From Lujinxingiaceae bacterium (lineage in GTDB: Bacteria; Myxococcota_A; Bradymonadia; Bradymonadales; Bradymonadaceae): a stretch of DNA of 64,000 bases. Of the stretch, positions 8,545 through 17,633 are shown one piece after another. Position numbers and translations under genes: made by a program. The notes below the pieces were generated by a model, which made no database searches, was not told where the DNA came from, and was given only the letters and a program-made list of their open reading frames with translations. The stretch is from the NCBI GenBank assembly GCA_013697635.1, contig JACCWM010000198.1, positions 1-64,000 of the forward strand, in the 5' to 3' direction. How positions within the stretch are numbered: the stretch's first letter is position 1; each line of letters opens with the position of its first letter.

Positions 8545-9786
8545 TCAGTTCGCGTCTTGAAGCTCGTCCTCGGCCGACTCCTTGGCGCCGGTCGCCGGGC
8601 TCTCTTTGACCTCGTAGGCCGAGGAATCCTCGGCCCCGATCGCGTAGACCTGGGGCGTGCGAGCGTCGGCCGAGGCCTTTTGAAAGGCGATCTCCTGGGC
8701 GACGCGCGGGTCGGTGGCAAACTTGGCGCCGCCGGCCACCTCGAACTCGCGCACGAGCGCGTCGAACTCGGCGCAGGCGCGCGCGGTGACCGTGCGTTTT
8801 TTGCGGTAGGGCATGAAGGCCGACTTAAAGCCGTCGATCATCAGCTTGCGCAAATCACCGATGTTCAGATCGAAGTATTGCACGGCACGCCAGTACTCCT
8901 CGGTCATCGTCGTGTCGGTGATCAGGCGGTTGTCGGTGTTGATCGTGCAGCGCAGCCCGTAGGACATGTAAAACGGCAGCGGGTGGCTCTCAAAGCTCTT
9001 GCAGGCGCGCGTTTGCACGTTGCTCGTCAGGCAGACCTCGAGCGGAATGCGGTGATCGTTCATGAAGTTGAGCAGATCGCCGTCCTCGCGAAGACGGGTG
9101 CCGTGGCCGATGCGATGGGCACCGCAGACATGGATCGCCTGATGGATGCTCTCCGGGCCGTAGGCCTCGCCAGCATGAATCGTCAGGTTGACGTTGTTGT
9201 TGCGCACCAGATCGAAGGCCTGCTTGTAGTCCTTGGCCGGATTGTCGGCCTCGGCGCCGGCCAGATCGAAGCCGACCACACCCTTGTTCTTGAAGGCGAC
9301 ACACAGCTCGGCCATGCGAAGCGAGGTCTCCGGGGTGATGTGGCGGATGCCGCAGATGATCTGCCCGCTCATCAGCGAGTAGCGACGCTTGGCCTCGCGC
9401 AAACCCTCGGCGACGGCCTCGACGATCACGGGAAACGACAGCCCGTTGCGCGTATGAAGCAAGGGCGAGTAGCGCACCTCCAAGAATTTGACGTTCTCGA
9501 GCGCGGCGTCCTCGCCCAGCTCAAAGGCCGCCCGGTACAGCGCCTCCTCGGTCTGCAACACGCTCAGCGTCACATCGAAGGCTTTCAAATAGTCTTTCAA
9601 GTCCGCGCAGATCTCGCCCATGTGAATCGACTTGGCGAGATCTGCCTCGTTTTGGGGGTTGTCGGGCAGGCGCACGCCCTGCTCTTCGGCCATCTCCAAA
9701 ATCGTCGACAGGCGCAAGCTGCCATCGAGGTGGACGTGCAGATCAGTCTTGGGCATCCGATGGATGAATTCGCGGGTAATCTTCAT
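8545..9786 (-). CDS. add: Adenosine deaminase
   Basis: Deaminates adenosine (or a related purine) in purine salvage. The start ATG at 9786 follows CAGGAAAG with good spacing. An in-frame ATG at 9843 is upstream of that ribosome site. Zinc and catalytic motifs are in order: DLHVHLDG (H17, H19), TIHAGE (His and catalytic Glu), HRIGHG, and TINTDN (Asp). The 413 residues are longer than bacterial Add (about 330), with extra sequence at the C-terminus that ends in an acidic, Ala/Glu/Ser-rich tail (after residue 380) that looks disordered. It sits between a rhomboid gene (108-base gap upstream) and glmU (23-base gap downstream). An adenosine deaminase-like or aminofutalosine-type activity cannot be excluded from sequence alone. 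Confidence 0.9.
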   Translation of the reverse strand: MKITREFIHRMPKTDLHVHLDGSLRLSTILEMAEEQGVRLPDNPQNEADLAKSIHMGEICADLKDYLKAFDVTLSVLQTEEALYRAAFELGEDAALENVKFLEVRYSPLLHTRNGLSFPVIVEAVAEGLREAKRRYSLMSGQIICGIRHITPETSLRMAELCVAFKNKGVVGFDLAGAEADNPAKDYKQAFDLVRNNNVNLTIHAGEAYGPESIHQAIHVCGAHRIGHGTRLREDGDLLNFMNDHRIPLEVCLTSNVQTRACKSFESHPLPFYMSYGLRCTINTDNRLITDTTMTEEYWRAVQYFDLNIGDLRKLMIDGFKSAFMPYRKKRTVTARACAEFDALVREFEVAGGAKFATDPRVAQEIAFQKASADARTPQVYAIGAEDSSAYEVKESPATGAKESAEDELQDAN

Positions 9787-9894
9787 CAAGCTTTCCTGAG
9801 TTGAACTGTTCGCTAAAAGAAGGTCATGCAAGCTGTAGAACATCTAGCCTTTTGGCGCGATTTTGTCCACGAGCACCTTTGGACGCCCGGGCGC

Positions 9895-10602
9895 CTAGTT
9901 GGGCTTGTCGACGCCATTTCGCTTGGGCTTGGTCTCGGGCGGGCGGCGCAACAGCTTGAGCCGGTTGCGGTTGCGCCGGTGGCGCAGGATCTGTTTGAGC
10001 TTGGCCGGGCGCCAATAGCCGGTGACCAGGAGCAGACCGGTGGCCATGCCGCCGAGGTGGCCGGCGATGCTTATCGCCTCGCGCCCAAAGACCACAAAGA
10101 AGATGTCGATGCCTATAAAGACCAACAACAACATCTTGCCCGTCATCGGGATGAACAAAAAGTTGAGCTTCTGATCCCAGTGATACCAGGCATAGGCGGC
10201 CACAACCCCCATCACCGCACCCGAGAAACCCAGCGTCGGATAGTTGGTGCTGAAGATCAGCTGGGAGAGCACCACGACGATGCCGCCGCCCAGCGCGCAG
10301 ATCGCCAGGTAGCGCCACCACGTGCTCGGCTTCCAGGCGCGGTCGATCTCGCTGCCAAAGATGTAGAGCACAAAGAGGTTGAAGAGCAGGTGAAAGAAGT
10401 CGGCGTGCCAGAGCGAATAGCTAAGCAGGGTCCAGATCTGATGGCGCTCGACGACGGCATCGCGCGAGACCAGCATATTGGCGCGCATGAAGGCGCCAAG
10501 CGGCTCGATCAGCACCGAGGCGATCCATAAACCAAAGAGTACGCCGGCGATGATCTTGAAATTGCGCGTCACCGGCGGCCAGTACATGCGGTATTGTGCC
10601 AT
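9895..10602 (-). CDS. Rhomboid-family intramembrane serine protease
   Basis: Membrane protein of 235 residues with about six transmembrane helices. Catalytic features are present: GFSG with S128, AGHLGG with H182, and the HxxxN motif H71-N75 on the second helix. The family cuts membrane proteins within or next to a transmembrane segment. The start ATG at 10602 follows AAGGA by 8 bases. The longer open frame upstream has no comparable ribosome site. The C-terminal 40 residues are very basic (RRNRNRLKLLRR) and cytosolic. It is first in a run with adenosine deaminase and glmU, with no obvious functional link. Confidence 0.88.
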   Translation of the reverse strand: MAQYRMYWPPVTRNFKIIAGVLFGLWIASVLIEPLGAFMRANMLVSRDAVVERHQIWTLLSYSLWHADFFHLLFNLFVLYIFGSEIDRAWKPSTWWRYLAICALGGGIVVVLSQLIFSTNYPTLGFSGAVMGVVAAYAWYHWDQKLNFLFIPMTGKMLLLVFIGIDIFFVVFGREAISIAGHLGGMATGLLLVTGYWRPAKLKQILRHRRNRNRLKLLRRPPETKPKRNGVDKPN

Positions 10603-10793
10603 ATCGTTAGTCCTTGGAACCTGGTGCATCCAGATGAGCCCGTGAAGTCGTCGCGAGGCGATCATTACAACGGATCGACGCTGTGGGGAACATTTGTATG
10701 TCGCACACTCATCCAGCGCTTGGGGCCGAATTTTTCGGTCGGGCTGAATATGAGGGCCAAATCTTTTTGGACAAGGCGCATCACACACAACGC

Positions 10794-10841
10794 AAAAAGC
10801 CCGCCAAGGCTGCTCGTAGACGAGGCAAACTTGGCGGGCTT
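10794..10841 (-). terminator. Rho-independent terminator of the Cys-rich lipoprotein gene
   Basis: Reading the minus strand, a 12-base stem AAGCCCGCCAAG (10830-10841) pairs perfectly with 10797-10808 across a 21-base loop. It is followed by a run of five T (10794-10798). It lies 39 bases after the stop codon of the gene at 10880-11704, in the correct orientation. Confidence 0.8.
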
Positions 10842-10879
10842 CGAAGATCCACAAGGCTTAGATCACAGCCAGAGAGCGA

Positions 10880-11704
10880 TCACTCGCTATCTGGCGAGCA
10901 GATGACCGTCTTGCCACACAACGTCTCGCTCGAGCAGTCGAGGTCGACCGGACATTCAAGAACCTCGGTCGTGCCCAGACCGCACGCCGGCTCGGCCTGG
11001 CAATTGTCGAGGTCGTCTTGGGCGCACGTGATCGACCTGTTGCACTCCGTCTCGGTGGTACACGTGGCGTCCTGCGGGCACTCGGTGACCTCGGTCGAAT
11101 CAAGCGGGCATGTGGGCACCGCGTCGCAGTGCACATCGTCCTCCTGGCAGATGATGGTCGAGCCGCAGGCGGAGTACTCGGTGCACGTGGCGTGCTCGGC
11201 ACACTCGGTGACCTCAGTGCTTCCGCCGGGACACGCTAGCTCAGCATCGCAGGGGGTCGGGCCCCAGCACTTGATCATGCTTCCGCACTCGCTGACTTCG
11301 ACGCAGATCACGTCGTCTTGCGGGCACTCGTCGATCTCGACCAGATCGTCGGGGCAAACGGGCTCAGCATCGCACTGAACAACGATATCCGCGCAGTTGA
11401 TCGTGTGGCCACACTCGCTGACTTCGCGGCAGGGCGTGCCGTCTTGCGGGCACTCGTCGACCGCCTCAGTACCCTCGGAGCAGACCGGATATGCCGCACA
11501 ATCAACCGGGGTTTCCATACACAGGATCGTCGTGCCACAAATCGAGTTCTCCGTACATGTGACATCCGTCGGACACTCATCGACCTGGGTCTCGTTCTCA
11601 CCGCAGGTCGGCGCGGCCTTGCATTGAACAACCTCGTCCTTGGGACCGCATCCAATCAGGACGAAGAGCACCGCGAGCACCAGGGCAATCATTTTCTTTT
11701 TCAT
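10880..11704 (-). CDS. Lipoprotein built of six tandem six-cysteine repeats
   Basis: A secreted lipoprotein of 274 residues and unknown function. The signal peptide ends with a lipobox (LIGC, Cys 19). Almost all of the mature protein is six tandem repeats of about 37-41 residues, each with six cysteines spaced roughly C-x5-C-x8-C-x5/6-C-x5-C-x5/6-C. Recognisable segments are DECPQD and SECG. The 36 cysteines per chain imply many disulfides, hence an extracytoplasmic, protease-resistant rod or binding module. The start is well supported by AGGAGAAGCGA before ATG. It stands alone: its own terminator lies downstream, and the upstream region separates it from a divergent flavoprotein gene. I do not recognise the repeat as a named domain. 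Confidence 0.85.
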   Translation of the reverse strand: MKKKMIALVLAVLFVLIGCGPKDEVVQCKAAPTCGENETQVDECPTDVTCTENSICGTTILCMETPVDCAAYPVCSEGTEAVDECPQDGTPCREVSECGHTINCADIVVQCDAEPVCPDDLVEIDECPQDDVICVEVSECGSMIKCWGPTPCDAELACPGGSTEVTECAEHATCTEYSACGSTIICQEDDVHCDAVPTCPLDSTEVTECPQDATCTTETECNRSITCAQDDLDNCQAEPACGLGTTEVLECPVDLDCSSETLCGKTVICSPDSE

Positions 11705-11971
11705 TCGCTTCTCCTATACATCGTTGAGTATCGTCAGTGGGTCATCCGATGAGGGCATTCTACAAGTTTTGTGCCACATGTCCTGTTTTTTTCATAAAAC
11801 AGCCATATCCATTTAAAATCAACAACTTAAAGCACCGCCTTGCCGCAAGGACGGCCCACAAGCGCCAGGGATGTGGCGGCGATCTCGGACATGTTTGTCA
11901 GTTATCTGAGTCCGTGCTTATGATGTGACTGTCTTTTCGCCTGAAAGATTACGGACAGGAGCTTTGAGGCT
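11705..11971. other. Intergenic region between divergent genes, AT-rich
   Basis: These 267 bases separate the Cys-rich lipoprotein gene (minus) from the flavoprotein gene (plus) and are clearly richer in A and T than the surroundings, especially 11760-11830. A short inverted repeat CTGTTTT...AAAACAG lies near 11783-11803. Both promoters should be here, but no pair of consensus hexamers with correct spacing was convincing. Confidence 0.5.
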
Positions 11972-13411
11972 ATGGCATCGATTCACTGCGACGTCGCCGT
12001 CATCGGCGCCGGCACGGCCGGCATGAGCGCGCATCGCGTCGCTCAGCGCGCCGGCAAAAAGGCCCTGCTCATCGAGGCCGGCGACTACGGCACGACCTGC
12101 GCGCGCGAGGCCTGCATGCCCTCCAAGCTGCTCATCGAGGCGGCCAACCGGGCCCACGACGTCGCCCGCGCCGGCGCCTTTGGCATCGAGGTGCCCGCCG
12201 GCACGCGCATCAACGCTCAGGCCGTGCTCGAGCGGGTGCGAAGCGAGCGCGACCGCTTCGTGGGCTCGGTGCTCGACCAGATCGCCGGCATCCCCAAAGA
12301 GCTGCACCTGCGCGCGCGCGCGCGCTTTGTCGGTCCGAACACCCTTGAGCTCGACGATGGGCGCACCGTCGAAGCGCGCGCCATTGTGGTCGCCGCCGGC
12401 TCGTCGGCCTGGCTTCCCGACTCGGTCAAAGCCGTCGCCGATCGTCTCATGCGCAGCGAAGATGTCTTCAATCTCGAGCAATTCCCCGCTTCGTTGGCGA
12501 TATTTGGCCCTGGCGTGGTCGGCCTCGAGTTGGGCCAGGCCCTGCAGCGTCTGGGCACGCGCGTCAGCTTCTTTTCACCCTTGGCAGAGCTTGGCAACGT
12601 GAGCGACGCGCTGATCCGAGACGTGGTGCTCGACGTGCTCGGCGAGTCGATGGCTTTTCGGCTCGACTGCGCCCGTTTAGAGGCTCTGCCGGCCGCCGAT
12701 GGCGGCGTTTGCGTTCGCTGGTGTGGCCCCGACGGCCAGGCCAAAGAGCAGCACTTCGAGCGCCTGCTCGTCACCACCGGTCGCAGGCCTGCGATCGCGG
12801 CGCTGGGCTTTGAGCACACCGGCCTCGCGCTCGCTGACAACGGCGTGCCGCTCTTCGATCACCACACCATGCAGTGCGGCACCTCCTCGATATTTTTGGC
12901 CGGCGACGTATCCGGTGAGCACATGGTGTTGCACGAGGCCGCGGACGAGGGGCGCATCGCCGGTGACAACGCCGTGCGCTACCCCGAGGTGCGTGGCCAC
13001 CTTCGACGAACGCCGCTCTCGATCGTCTTCACCGACCCACAAATGGCCGTGGTCGGGCGACGCTTCGTCGATCTGAATCCCGATCAGATCGAGTGGGGAG
13101 AGTCGTCCTACGACAATCAGGGGCGCGCGCGGATCATGGGAAAGAACGCGGGCAAGGTGCGCGTTTATGCTTCGCGCGAGACCGGCTGCTTGCTCGGCGC
13201 CGAGCTCTTCGCGCCGGGTGCCGAACACACGGCCCACCTGCTGGCCTGGGCCGTTCAGGCAAAGCTGAGCGCCTTTGAGGCCCTGCAAAAGTCCTTTTAC
13301 CACCCGGTACTCGAGGAGGGCATACGCTCGGCGCTGCGCAACTTGAGCGACCGGCTGCACCTGACGCCCGACATCGCCAACTTCGGCTTGCGCTACGGCC
13401 CGGGCGCCTGA
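11972..13411 (+). CDS. Dihydrolipoamide dehydrogenase-like FAD/NAD(P) disulfide reductase
   Basis: Class I pyridine nucleotide-disulfide oxidoreductase of 479 residues, cytosolic. It has the FAD-binding GAGTAG near residue 12, a redox pair C43-x4-C48 (TTCAREACMPSK), a second dinucleotide site (GPGVVGLELG), the FAD motif IFLAGD, and the C-terminal active-site segment FYHPVLEE typical of lipoamide dehydrogenases. The disulfide motif departs from the usual GGTCxNxGCxPSK, so the substrate may differ from lipoamide. It is not next to 2-oxoacid dehydrogenase genes. The gene ends 5 bases before the convergent Nudix gene. A different member of the family begins at 63751. Confidence 0.88.
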   Translation: MASIHCDVAVIGAGTAGMSAHRVAQRAGKKALLIEAGDYGTTCAREACMPSKLLIEAANRAHDVARAGAFGIEVPAGTRINAQAVLERVRSERDRFVGSVLDQIAGIPKELHLRARARFVGPNTLELDDGRTVEARAIVVAAGSSAWLPDSVKAVADRLMRSEDVFNLEQFPASLAIFGPGVVGLELGQALQRLGTRVSFFSPLAELGNVSDALIRDVVLDVLGESMAFRLDCARLEALPAADGGVCVRWCGPDGQAKEQHFERLLVTTGRRPAIAALGFEHTGLALADNGVPLFDHHTMQCGTSSIFLAGDVSGEHMVLHEAADEGRIAGDNAVRYPEVRGHLRRTPLSIVFTDPQMAVVGRRFVDLNPDQIEWGESSYDNQGRARIMGKNAGKVRVYASRETGCLLGAELFAPGAEHTAHLLAWAVQAKLSAFEALQKSFYHPVLEEGIRSALRNLSDRLHLTPDIANFGLRYGPGA

Positions 13412-13416
13412 AAGTG

Positions 13417-13842
13417 CTAGAAGAGCTTCTTGGGAACGGCCGGCTCCAGCCCCTGGGGCAGCGCCGGGCTTCCCAGACCGGAGATCTCGAGCAGGGGGAT
13501 GATCCGACGCAGATCCATGATCGTGCCGATCTGGAGCAGATCTTCGGGCGCGATCCAGCGCGCGTCGATGCACTCGCGCTTTGTCAGCTTGAGTTGCTCG
13601 CGCGTGCGATTGAGATGGCATAAATAGTAGTGGGCCGTATCGAAGATCGCGATCGGGCGCACGATCGTCACGCGCAGCCCGGTCTCCTCGTAGGCTTCGC
13701 GCACGCAGGCGACCTCCGGCCACTCGCTCTTCCAGATCGTGCCGCCCGGCGGACACCACTGCCCGCCACGACCGACCATGAAGGCTCGCCGGATAAAAAG
13801 AATTTCACCCTCATCCTCGATGAGGGCCCAGGCGGAACTCAT
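13417..13842 (-). CDS. Nudix hydrolase
   Basis: Small cytosolic enzyme of 141 residues that hydrolyses a nucleoside diphosphate linked to another moiety. The Nudix box is complete: G34-x5-E40-x7-R48-E49-x-x-E52-E53-x-G55-L56. The start ATG at 13842 has an AAAGAGG ribosome site 8 bases upstream. The substrate cannot be told from the sequence; the segment after the box (AIFDTAHYYLCH) matches no subtype I recognise. It converges with the flavoprotein gene, with 5 bases between stops, and is divergent from the helicase gene. Confidence 0.9.
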   Translation of the reverse strand: MSSAWALIEDEGEILFIRRAFMVGRGGQWCPPGGTIWKSEWPEVACVREAYEETGLRVTIVRPIAIFDTAHYYLCHLNRTREQLKLTKRECIDARWIAPEDLLQIGTIMDLRRIIPLLEISGLGSPALPQGLEPAVPKKLF

Positions 13843-13999
13843 GACATGCCTCTTTTCACCATCTTAGCTTCGTGCGGCCAGGATTTGGGGCATCGACGAG
13901 AAGGTTTTTAAAGTCAGCAAAATAATACACACTTGGATTTGCGTGATTATAACGGCGTGATCCATGGTTTGATTCCGTCTCGTACCCCAGTCTTACACC

Positions 14000-16195
14000 G
14001 TGTCGCAACAAAGTGAAATCATCAAAGGCACGCTCAAACGCGTTCGCTTTGCCAGCGACGACGGCGCGTTTGCCGTCTGCGAGCTCGACGTCGACGGCTC
14101 GGGTGGGCCGGTGACGATTGTGGGCAACATTTTGGCCACTCAGCCTGGCGAGTTGGTTGAAATCGTCGGCCGCTGGCAGGAGAATCAGCGCTTTGGCCGC
14201 CAGTTCGCCATCGATCGCATTCAAACCGTCTTGCCGACCACGCGCGAGGGCATCGAGCGCTATTTGTGCAGCGGCCTCATTGAGGGCATCGGTCCGGTCT
14301 TGGCCGAGCGCATCGTCACACACTTTGGCGAAGCTACACTGGACATTATCGACGCCGATCCGCTGCGCATCAAGGAGGTCGCCGGGATCGGCAAGGTGCG
14401 CGCCGAGCGGATCGTGGCGGCCTGGGGCGAGGGGCGCCTGGTGCGAAACGTGATGGTATTTTTGCGATCGCACAACATCTCGGCCAACCTCGCTGCCAAG
14501 ATCTTCAAGCAATACGGCCCCCAGGCCGTCGAAACGATCCAGCAAAACCCCTACCAGCTCGCCGAAGACATCTATGGCATCGGCTTTCGCACAGCTGATG
14601 CGATCGCGCAAAAAGCGGGCATGGACGCCAATGCGCTCGAGCGCCTGCGCGCCGGGGTCTTGCACTGCCTTCGTGAGGCCCACAGCGACGGGCACATGTA
14701 CCTGCCGCTGACAGCACTGCTCGAGGCCTCGGCCAACTTGCTGGCGGTCTCCACCGACGTGCTCGGTGATGCACTCGAGTCCCTGCGCCATGATCGGCGC
14801 GTGGTTCTCGAGCCGCTCGATGCCGGCTCGCCGGCGGTGTTTCGCACGGGCGCCTACAATGTTGAGGTCGAGACGGCCTTGCACCTTCGCCGGCTTGTAG
14901 AGGCACCGGCTTTTTTGAGCTTTGGCGATTTGAGCGACGCGCTTTCGCCGATCGCGCGCAGGTTGGGCTTCGATCTGGCAGCGGCCCAGCACGCGGCGAT
15001 TTTGTCGACCTTTGGCCACAAGGTCTCGGTGATCACGGGCGGCCCGGGCACGGGCAAGACCACGATCATTCAGGCCGTCTGCCGTCTGGCCGAGCACCTG
15101 GGCCAGCGCGTCGGCCTGGCCGCACCCACCGGGCGCGCCGCACGCCGGCTGGGCGAGGCCACCGAGCGCGAGGCCAAGACCGTGCATCGGCTGCTCGAGT
15201 ACAGCTTCAAGGGCGGCGGCTTTCAATACAACGAGGAGCGCCCCCTCGACGTCGATCTCTTGATCGTCGACGAGGCCTCGATGCTCGACACCTACCTCTT
15301 GAGCGCGATCGTGCGCGCCTTGCCCGATCAAGCGAGCCTGCTGCTCGTGGGCGACGTCGACCAGCTGCCAAGCGTTGGGCCGGGCAACGTGCTGGGCGAC
15401 ATCATCACCAGCGCCGCAGGTGGTGTGGTGCGTCTGACCGAGATATTTCGCCAGGCCGAAGAGTCAGCGATCGTGGTCAACGCCCACCGCATCAACCGCG
15501 GCCAGATGCCGCTTGTGCCCGTGCGCCGGGGCGACGAGCTCGCCGACTTCTATACGATCAGCGCCGAGAGTCCGCTGCAGGCCCAGGAGCGCATCATCGA
15601 GCTCGTCACCCGGCGCATCCCTCAGGCCTTTGGCTACGACGGCCTCGACGACATCCAGATCTTGTCGCCCATGCACAAGGGCGATGTCGGCTGTGCGATG
15701 CTCAACCGCGTGCTCCAGCAGGCCTTCAACGCCGAGGCCGTCTCGCTGGTGCGCGGTCAGGCCAGCTGGAAGGTGGGCGACAAGGTCATGCAGACACGCA
15801 ACAACTACGAGCAGGACGTCTTCAACGGCGACATCGGACGCATCGTCGCTATCGATGCTGGCGAGAAGACGCTCGACGTGCGCTTTGACGAGCGCCGCGT
15901 GACCTATGAATTCGCCAACCTCGACGAGCTCACGCTTGCCTATGCGATCACCGTGCATAAAAGCCAGGGCAGTGAGTATCCGGTCGTGATCATCCCGATG
16001 GTCACCCAGCACTTTGTCTTGCTGCAGCGAAACCTGCTCTACACGGCGCTGACGCGCGCTCGAAAGCTCGCGATCCTCGTGGGAAGCGAGGAGGCGGTCA
16101 AGATTGCCGTCAAAAACGACCGCGCACAGCTGCGCTACACGCGTCTTGCACACAGGCTGCTCAGGGCCGAGGACGAGCCGATCTTTGCACGCTGA
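14000..16195 (+). CDS. recD2: RecD2-like ATP-dependent 5'-3' DNA helicase
   Basis: Superfamily 1B helicase of 731 residues, the length and layout of RecD2 proteins that occur without RecBC. The N-terminal region has an OB-like segment, then helix-hairpin-helix repeats (GIGPVLAERI, GIGKVRAERI, residues about 95-145). The motor domain has Walker A GGPGTGKT (347-354), Walker B LLIVDEASM, GDVDQLPSVG, and the C-terminal motif YAITVHKSQGSEYP. RecD2 proteins act in recombination and replication-fork repair. The start is GTG at 14000; no ATG fits better and the N-terminal sequence agrees with the family. The 157-base gap upstream is shared with the divergent Nudix gene. Confidence 0.92.
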   Translation: MSQQSEIIKGTLKRVRFASDDGAFAVCELDVDGSGGPVTIVGNILATQPGELVEIVGRWQENQRFGRQFAIDRIQTVLPTTREGIERYLCSGLIEGIGPVLAERIVTHFGEATLDIIDADPLRIKEVAGIGKVRAERIVAAWGEGRLVRNVMVFLRSHNISANLAAKIFKQYGPQAVETIQQNPYQLAEDIYGIGFRTADAIAQKAGMDANALERLRAGVLHCLREAHSDGHMYLPLTALLEASANLLAVSTDVLGDALESLRHDRRVVLEPLDAGSPAVFRTGAYNVEVETALHLRRLVEAPAFLSFGDLSDALSPIARRLGFDLAAAQHAAILSTFGHKVSVITGGPGTGKTTIIQAVCRLAEHLGQRVGLAAPTGRAARRLGEATEREAKTVHRLLEYSFKGGGFQYNEERPLDVDLLIVDEASMLDTYLLSAIVRALPDQASLLLVGDVDQLPSVGPGNVLGDIITSAAGGVVRLTEIFRQAEESAIVVNAHRINRGQMPLVPVRRGDELADFYTISAESPLQAQERIIELVTRRIPQAFGYDGLDDIQILSPMHKGDVGCAMLNRVLQQAFNAEAVSLVRGQASWKVGDKVMQTRNNYEQDVFNGDIGRIVAIDAGEKTLDVRFDERRVTYEFANLDELTLAYAITVHKSQGSEYPVVIIPMVTQHFVLLQRNLLYTALTRARKLAILVGSEEAVKIAVKNDRAQLRYTRLAHRLLRAEDEPIFAR

Positions 16196-16357
16196 TGATC
16201 GCTTGACGCTCCCTTGAGCCCGGTGATAAGAGGACACGTTATTTCACGGCAGCCCGGGCTATCTTGGCCCCGGCTCTCGACAAAACATCATTCCACGTCG
16301 CCGATCCCTCACCGATCTGCTGGCTTCGATGCCGGCAAAAGCACCAGGTAGTTTTTT

Positions 16358-17479
16358 ATGGGCATTGAAATCCTGTACATCATCGTTGGCGCCATTCTTT
16401 TCGTCGGCGGGCTTTTTGCCTGGTTCGACGGCCAGCGCACCAAGACAGCGTACAATCTTGGCCTGGCCGGCCTCGAGGAAGAGCGCGCCAAGCTCGAGCA
16501 AAAGAGCAGCGGCCAAAAGAGCAGCCCCAAGGTCAAAGACGAGCCGGCCAAGGTCAAGGCCAAGGCCGACCAGAGCTCCTCCAAGGCCTCCAAAGAAAAA
16601 GAGAAGGCGCTCAACGAAGCCCAGAGCGAGCTCAAGGATCTCAAGAAGCAGGTCCACGATCTCAAGCAAGACCTCAAGGACGCCCGCGCCAAGAGCGAGC
16701 AGAGCGCGACGAGCACCGGCGGCGAGCAGCAAGGCCTGCTCGAGGCCCGCGAGGAGCTCAGCGCCGCCAAAAGCGAGCTGCTCAAATGGAAGGAAAAAGC
16801 CGCCGATCTCGAGGCCCAGGGCCGCAGCAGCGCCAAGGCCGCCGAGGCCGTGCGCGAGCAAGCCCCGATCCCTTCGCGCACCATCGAGGGTGCCGAAGGC
16901 GCCGAGGAGCTCGTCGTCGAGCTTCGCAAGCTGCTCGAGCAGGAGCGTCGCAGCCACGAGTCCGAGGTGCGCACGCTCAACGAGCAGCTCAAGCGCTCTG
17001 ACGACGACTTGAAAGCCAAGCTCAATAAGACGGCCAACGTCGCCGACAGCCATCGCCGCCGCGCTGAGAACAACGACAAAGCCTACAAGATAACCCAGCG
17101 CCAGCTCGACGCCGCTCACGAGCGCGCCGAGTTTCTCGAGGCCCAGCTCAAAAAGGCGAGCTTTGCTCGCCCCGCCGCTGCCGACGAGGCGCCCAAGAAG
17201 GCCGCCGCCGTCGAGGCTGCACCCGCACCTGCGCCCAAAGCCATTGAGATGCCCGTTGCTGCTCCCGTCGTCGAAGCTGCTCCTGTCGTCGAAGCTGCTC
17301 CTGTCGTCGAGCAGCCCGCTCCCGTCGTCGAGGCTGCTCCGGTCGTCGAAGCTGCTGCCGAAGTGACTCCTGTCGCCGAGCCCGAGCAAGCCGAGAAAAA
17401 AGAAGCGGAAGCCAGCCTGGCCGAAGCCTCGACCATCGACGACGCTTGGGCAGATCTCGACGTCAACGATCGCAGCTAA
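16358..17479 (+). CDS. Single-pass membrane protein with long coiled coil and Ala/Pro/Val repeats
   Basis: Unknown function, 373 residues. One N-terminal transmembrane helix (residues 3-23, IEILYIIVGAILFVGGLFAW) is followed by a long, highly charged Lys/Glu/Ala-rich coiled coil up to about residue 270, and then a low-complexity segment of APVVEA repeats, ending in an acidic tail. The plus strand is chosen over an equally long open frame on the other strand because it begins with a normal membrane anchor and ends at a strong terminator. It might tether complexes at the membrane or be a scaffold. No clear Shine-Dalgarno sequence precedes the ATG. Confidence 0.75.
   Translation: MGIEILYIIVGAILFVGGLFAWFDGQRTKTAYNLGLAGLEEERAKLEQKSSGQKSSPKVKDEPAKVKAKADQSSSKASKEKEKALNEAQSELKDLKKQVHDLKQDLKDARAKSEQSATSTGGEQQGLLEAREELSAAKSELLKWKEKAADLEAQGRSSAKAAEAVREQAPIPSRTIEGAEGAEELVVELRKLLEQERRSHESEVRTLNEQLKRSDDDLKAKLNKTANVADSHRRRAENNDKAYKITQRQLDAAHERAEFLEAQLKKASFARPAAADEAPKKAAAVEAAPAPAPKAIEMPVAAPVVEAAPVVEAAPVVEQPAPVVEAAPVVEAAAEVTPVAEPEQAEKKEAEASLAEASTIDDAWADLDVNDRS
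17261..17353 (+). repeat. In-frame 18-base repeats coding APVVEA
   Basis: Five copies of a unit close to GCTCCTGTCGTCGAAGCT encode (A)PVVEA. They lie within the coiled-coil protein gene. One three-base insertion (CCC) falls after the third copy. Such repeats can change copy number by slippage. Confidence 0.8.
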
Positions 17480-17510
17480 GCGATAGACCAAGTCGCACAA
17501 TTGCCACGCA

Positions 17511-17550
17511 AAGCCGGGCGCCCTCAAAAAAGGGCGCCCGGCTTTTTTTT
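17511..17550 (+). terminator. Strong rho-independent terminator
   Basis: Perfect 14-base stem AAGCCGGGCGCCCT (17511-17524) with AGGGCGCCCGGCTT (17531-17544), a six-base A-rich loop, then an uninterrupted T-run to 17550. It is 32 bases after the stop of the coiled-coil protein gene. Confidence 0.92.
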
Positions 17551-17576
17551 GACCTCGCGAAAAGCCGTCCTATCCT
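17549..17576 (+). promoter_or_regulatory. Sigma-70-like promoter overlapping the terminator T-run
   Basis: TTGACC at 17549-17554 and TATCCT at 17571-17576, separated by 16 bases. The -35 element uses the last two T of the terminator of the previous gene. The predicted start of transcription is about 50 bases before the small gene at 17634. Found by eye only. Confidence 0.4.
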
Positions 17577-17633
17577 GAAGATCGCCGCGACCCAAGAGGG
17601 TCTCTCTCAAGGCCCACCACGGAAGGACACATC

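Noticed and set aside
16259-17527. Open frame of 422 codons on the minus strand, Leu/Gly/Asp-rich
   Set aside because: It runs opposite the coiled-coil membrane protein. The plus-strand gene has a proper membrane anchor and ends at a strong terminator; the minus frame runs through that terminator.
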